From: Halicephalobus mephisto
Taxonomy: Eukaryota; Nematoda; Chromadorea; Rhabditida; Panagrolaimidae
Direction: 5' to 3'
Assembly: GCA_009193035.1 (NCBI GenBank)
Contig: SWDT01000143.1
Location: 162,258-226,257, forward strand
Length of the DNA stretch: 64,000 bases
In this document: one piece after another, positions 60,992-64,000 of the stretch
Numbering within the stretch: the stretch's first letter is position 1
Layout: every line of letters begins with the position of its first letter
Program-made: the position numbers and the translations under genes
Notes under the pieces: model-generated
Databases searched by the model: none
Told to the model about the DNA's origin: nothing
The model's input: the letters and a program-made list of their open reading frames with translations, nothing else

Positions 60992-63033
60992 GATAGCTAA
61001 TTTTTCTGACTGCATCGCTTTTTTCTTTTTTGTTGTAGGTGAGAGAAAAGACAGTTTTGACACAGCATACGAAAACACCTCTCTCCAGAGAAATGCAATT
61101 GTCTAGAAAATTACCTGTCTGACATGACTGTAAAAATTCCTCTCTCTATCATTATTAATCAAATACTTCAGTTCCATTTCCACTAGGTAATGACACCTTT
61201 TCAAGGAATAAATTAGAAAATATGACGATTTAAGAATTCTTCCCACCGAAATCATACTTTTTGAAATCACCGAAACTGGAAACTACATTCTCACAATGTT
61301 TCTACTACGAACATGCACACTTTAACCCTGTCGATGATGATTTCGTTCTCTCTTGTTGTGGCGAGATAGAAAATAAGTATTGAATTCATTTGATTTCACT
61401 AATTTCAACTATCCTTGCTTAGATACCACAAAGGGAGACTCCAAGTGTCTCCATTCAGAGTTATTACATCTCCCAATTGTCTGAAGATGTCTTTGATTAT
61501 AGCTTCATCCTTGTCTTTTGAAAGCATCGGTGATTCTTGGATCAGTTACTCTGTTGTCTCTCTGATCTTCTAGAGTTCCAGACAGATGAAAGGAATCGTA
61601 ATGATCTCAATCGTCTTCTGTTTTCTGTAACAAGTGGATAATATTCTTGAGTTTTTCATAACTGAGGTCGATCACTTGGGGACAACTGAGAACTTCTACT
61701 ATATTCCTTTGACCCCAAGGAAAGAGAAACCATATCTTCTAAGAGACGAAATCTCCACATTAATAAAGACCCATCTTCTTAGATCCCTTGTACATCTTCT
61801 GGTCTCTCCTACTCAAACAATTTGAATCATCTGCAATTTCTTGATTTTCATCCTTCCATGTATTAATCCAAAGATTGTTTTTCCTTCAATATACTCAACT
61901 TTTTCTTTCAATGATCGATCCTAGGCCAGTTTCTTCTCCGAATTAATTCCATTTCCTTTTCTGTTTTATCCATCGAAAGATTTTCTCTTTCAGTAAATAA
62001 TCCAAAACCATGGATTCTTTCCTAGTATCAATTGGAGGATATTGAAAAAAATGTTACTTCGACTATCACGATATGAAATTATAAATGTGTCTAAATTTTT
62101 GATTTCATTTCTGTTTTTTTAATGAATTTCTCAAAGGAATTAATTTGTTTTCACACTCCGGATCAAATAATAGAAAAGATTCAAGATTATTTTTGTTCGT
62201 CCGAGAGATTTAAAATTAACTAATCACAGAAATATTATATTTCTCCTTTATTCTATCTTTGATGGAGAGATTAGGAAGATTTAAATCTAAATTATAAAAT
62301 AGTATTACATAACTGAATATGAGAAGTGGATTGAATTATTAGTATTATCAGTTTGTTGGATTTTTGTTTTACTCTAATATGGAAGAGGAACTTTGTTTCT
62401 CTCACCATAACCTCCCAGACAGTCAACTTCGGTACTAATTATTCGGTTCGACAGTGGAGGTCCCGGGACCACCCACATCGCTCTCAAAAACACAACAGCC
62501 ATTCCTAGTCTCTCCTCGCGAAATATCTTCAATTGTCTGTTTCGATAATCACACAATAAAAAGACGAAAAAGAATAGTGATCAAATTTATGAAAATAATA
62601 GCAGATATTAAGGTAATAAAACAGGATGTAAGTTGTTTACAGAATAAAATTAATTTCCTATCCATTTTCTCCTTTGATTAAATGTTGAAATTATCTTTTT
62701 TATTCATTTTCATTAACTTCAGAGTGATATGAATTTATGCCTTGATCAGTACTTGATCACTATCAATACAACTGTTAATTTTCTTCTAAAAGTACTGTAA
62801 TATGAATATAAAAGGTTACGGTAATCGTGCTAAGATCAACAATTCAGGGAGTGTCATCTGTATGGCGTCTTTTCAAGTTGCAACAGTTGGCTTGAAAACA
62901 TAAATCGTTTCTGAGATACTGAAGACAACAATCATACTGGTAATCAATATACTTGCGATCTATGTTTTGTACATTTTAGTGCGAAACATAAATATGATCA
63001 ATATGTTGAAGAATGTGGTAAAAGTGAACCATT

Positions 63034-63039
63034 TTTATT
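63034..63039 (-). terminator. Poly(A) signal of the kinase-like gene
   Basis: TTTATT on the plus strand is AATAAA on the minus strand, about 30 bases beyond the stop codon at 63069. Confidence 0.5.
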
Positions 63040-63068
63040 CAAAGACCCAATTAAAAATTATGTTAAGT

Positions 63069-63979
63069 TTACAATTCAAACTCGCTAAACTTTAACGCAT
63101 TTTCCTTGACCGTTCGCACATACTGTATCAGGTCGTCGGTTTTTTCCTTTTTGTCAAAGTATAGCTTCTTTTCTTCGAAAATTCTTTTGTTTTCATTCAA
63201 AAACTTTTCCAGCGTCTCATCCACTTTTCTCACAAAATCCGACTCTTTCAAATAGTTCTTCCCTATTTCGAGTCTCTCCTGGAATGTCCCGAGAACCTTG
63301 CTAAAACAAAATTTAGTTATCGGAGAAAATCATAACCAAAACGGGAGCTAAAACAATGTTTAAGAGCTTACTTGATTTTTTCGGTCTGTCTAACTTTATC
63401 ATAGTAATCTATCCTCACATCAAACGAACGACGTTCAATCAGGAAAAGGTCGACGATGAATGGAGAGCCATGACTGTCCACTCCCATATTAGCCAAATGA
63501 TGATCGGCCATGTTCAGAACTGTGTAGAGACAGAGCATTTGGACCACAGCTTTTGCGTACTTGCTCAAATCCCCCACTTCGCTTGATTCAACCTCCTCAA
63601 TCGTCTTGAAACCGGGAATTTCTCGACTGGCTATATATAAAATCCATCGGGAGTCTCCATCGTGTGGGACAAAGTGGACCTCTGGGCCAACTCCGAGTTC
63701 CTGCAGGATCCTATAGGCGAGCAATTCCTTAAGGTCCAAATCTGCACGAGTACCTAAATAAATTCCAAAAGGTACTAATTTTCATTCACCCGATTAATAA
63801 AACTTACAGCTGTCACGGTCCCCACCTCCATGATGTGTCTTGATATAGTATTTAATTGTTGTATTCTCCACTTCCACAAGACAGATGCATCCACGACGAC
63901 TCCCTTCTGATCGACTGGTAAACTCTATTGTTGGATTCCTCTCATGATACAGATTTTCGAAGTATATTCTTGCGGAATT
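63069..63979 (-). CDS. Kinase-fold protein, 5' end outside the window
   Basis: Three exons are visible (63979-63808, 63753-63372, 63300-63069), joining in phase to the last 261 residues. YYIKTHHGGGDRD holds a lysine on a strand as in the ATP site of kinases. LDLKELLAYRILQELGVGP is the helix that usually carries the partner glutamate. NMADHHLANMGVDSHG followed by PFIVDL resembles the H--N-G ... IVDF catalytic and metal-binding loop of aminoglycoside- or choline-kinase-like enzymes. The C-terminal 77 residues are charged and helical (ETLEKFLNENKRIFEEKK). The usual catalytic aspartate of HGD is replaced by the ADHHLAN arrangement. I infer a kinase-like fold of a worm-expanded family and do not know the substrate. 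The upstream exons lie past 64000. Confidence 0.65.
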
Positions 63980-64000
63980 CTAAATAAAACATTGTTACTT

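Larger units (their letters stand above)
53058..63068. other. 10 kb region with repeats and small-RNA-like units, no convincing protein gene
   Basis: The longest open frames here are about 110 codons, without splice sites or recognisable motifs; one at 55108-55449 on the minus strand is the only one with mildly protein-like text. The content is TTCnnGAA-type blocks at 53.3-55.0 kb and scattered copies to 58.3 kb, a 5S rRNA-like unit at 57545 and a second inverted one at 60879, a tRNA-derived element at 59885, and minisatellites to 60335. The rest is AT-rich with nothing I can identify. The plus-strand T runs that follow the RNA-like units are noted with those entries. Confidence 0.6.

Noticed and set aside
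62374..62556. A GC-rich palindrome GGTCCCGGGACC within a 60-codon minus-strand frame
   Set aside because: The palindrome is real but short. I could extend neither a structured RNA nor a protein beyond it.
53058..63068. A 21U-RNA (piRNA) cluster marked by CTGTTTCA upstream motifs
   Set aside because: By eye I found only isolated TGTTTCA-like strings, not the dense set of exact motifs that marks such clusters. A motif scan would decide.

Overview
The window is nuclear DNA from a nematode, almost certainly a Caenorhabditis or a close relative. The evidence is compact genes with many 45-80 bp introns ending in TTTTCAG or TTTTAG, 3' splice acceptors 5-20 bases ahead of start codons (the signature of spliced-leader addition), AT-rich spacers, and proteins matching worm families. 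From memory, the C. elegans relatives of the Fat-type cadherin (cdh-4), the DNAJB6-like chaperone (dnj-24), the CCDC47 gene and bcl-7 all lie on chromosome III, so this may be a piece of the equivalent chromosome. That is inference.

Layout. 0.3-6.2 kb (+): a full-length ABCA-type lipid transporter, tail-to-tail with a single-pass membrane protein whose cytoplasmic part is an 11-residue repeat helix (6.5-8.2 kb, -). 8.2-13.7 kb: gene-poor, holding two diverged tandem-repeat arrays and a broken two-exon coding remnant. 13.7-15.5 kb (+): DNAJB6-type co-chaperone, followed by a repeat cluster. 16.7-26.3 kb (-): a 13-exon RAPGEF1/C3G-type guanine nucleotide exchange factor with a GC-AG intron. 26.7-27.1 kb (-): a small membrane protein. 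28.5-43.9 kb (-): a 21-exon, about 4,378-residue Fat-like cadherin; its exon phases all close when summed by hand. 46.6-50.8 kb: a tight group of housekeeping genes, mitochondrial GatB (-) divergent from CCDC47 (+), which converges on BCL7 (-). 52.3-53.1 kb (+): sigma-like glutathione transferase. 53.1-63.0 kb: ten kilobases without a convincing protein gene but with two 5S rRNA-like units in inverted orientation, a tRNA-derived element with minisatellites, and many TTCnnGAA-rich blocks. 63.1-64.0 kb (-): the 3' part of a kinase-fold gene that runs off the window.

The protein genes do not form one pathway. The GatB/CCDC47/BCL7 cluster shares promoter or terminator space and looks constitutively expressed. 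The cadherin, with its 2.8 kb upstream region, looks like a developmentally controlled locus. The most unusual observation is the 5S rRNA-like unit at 57.5 kb. Its helix I and helix II sequences differ from the C. elegans 5S I remember, yet the pairing is kept, and a pol III-type T run follows. It could be an expressed variant 5S RNA outside the main rDNA array.
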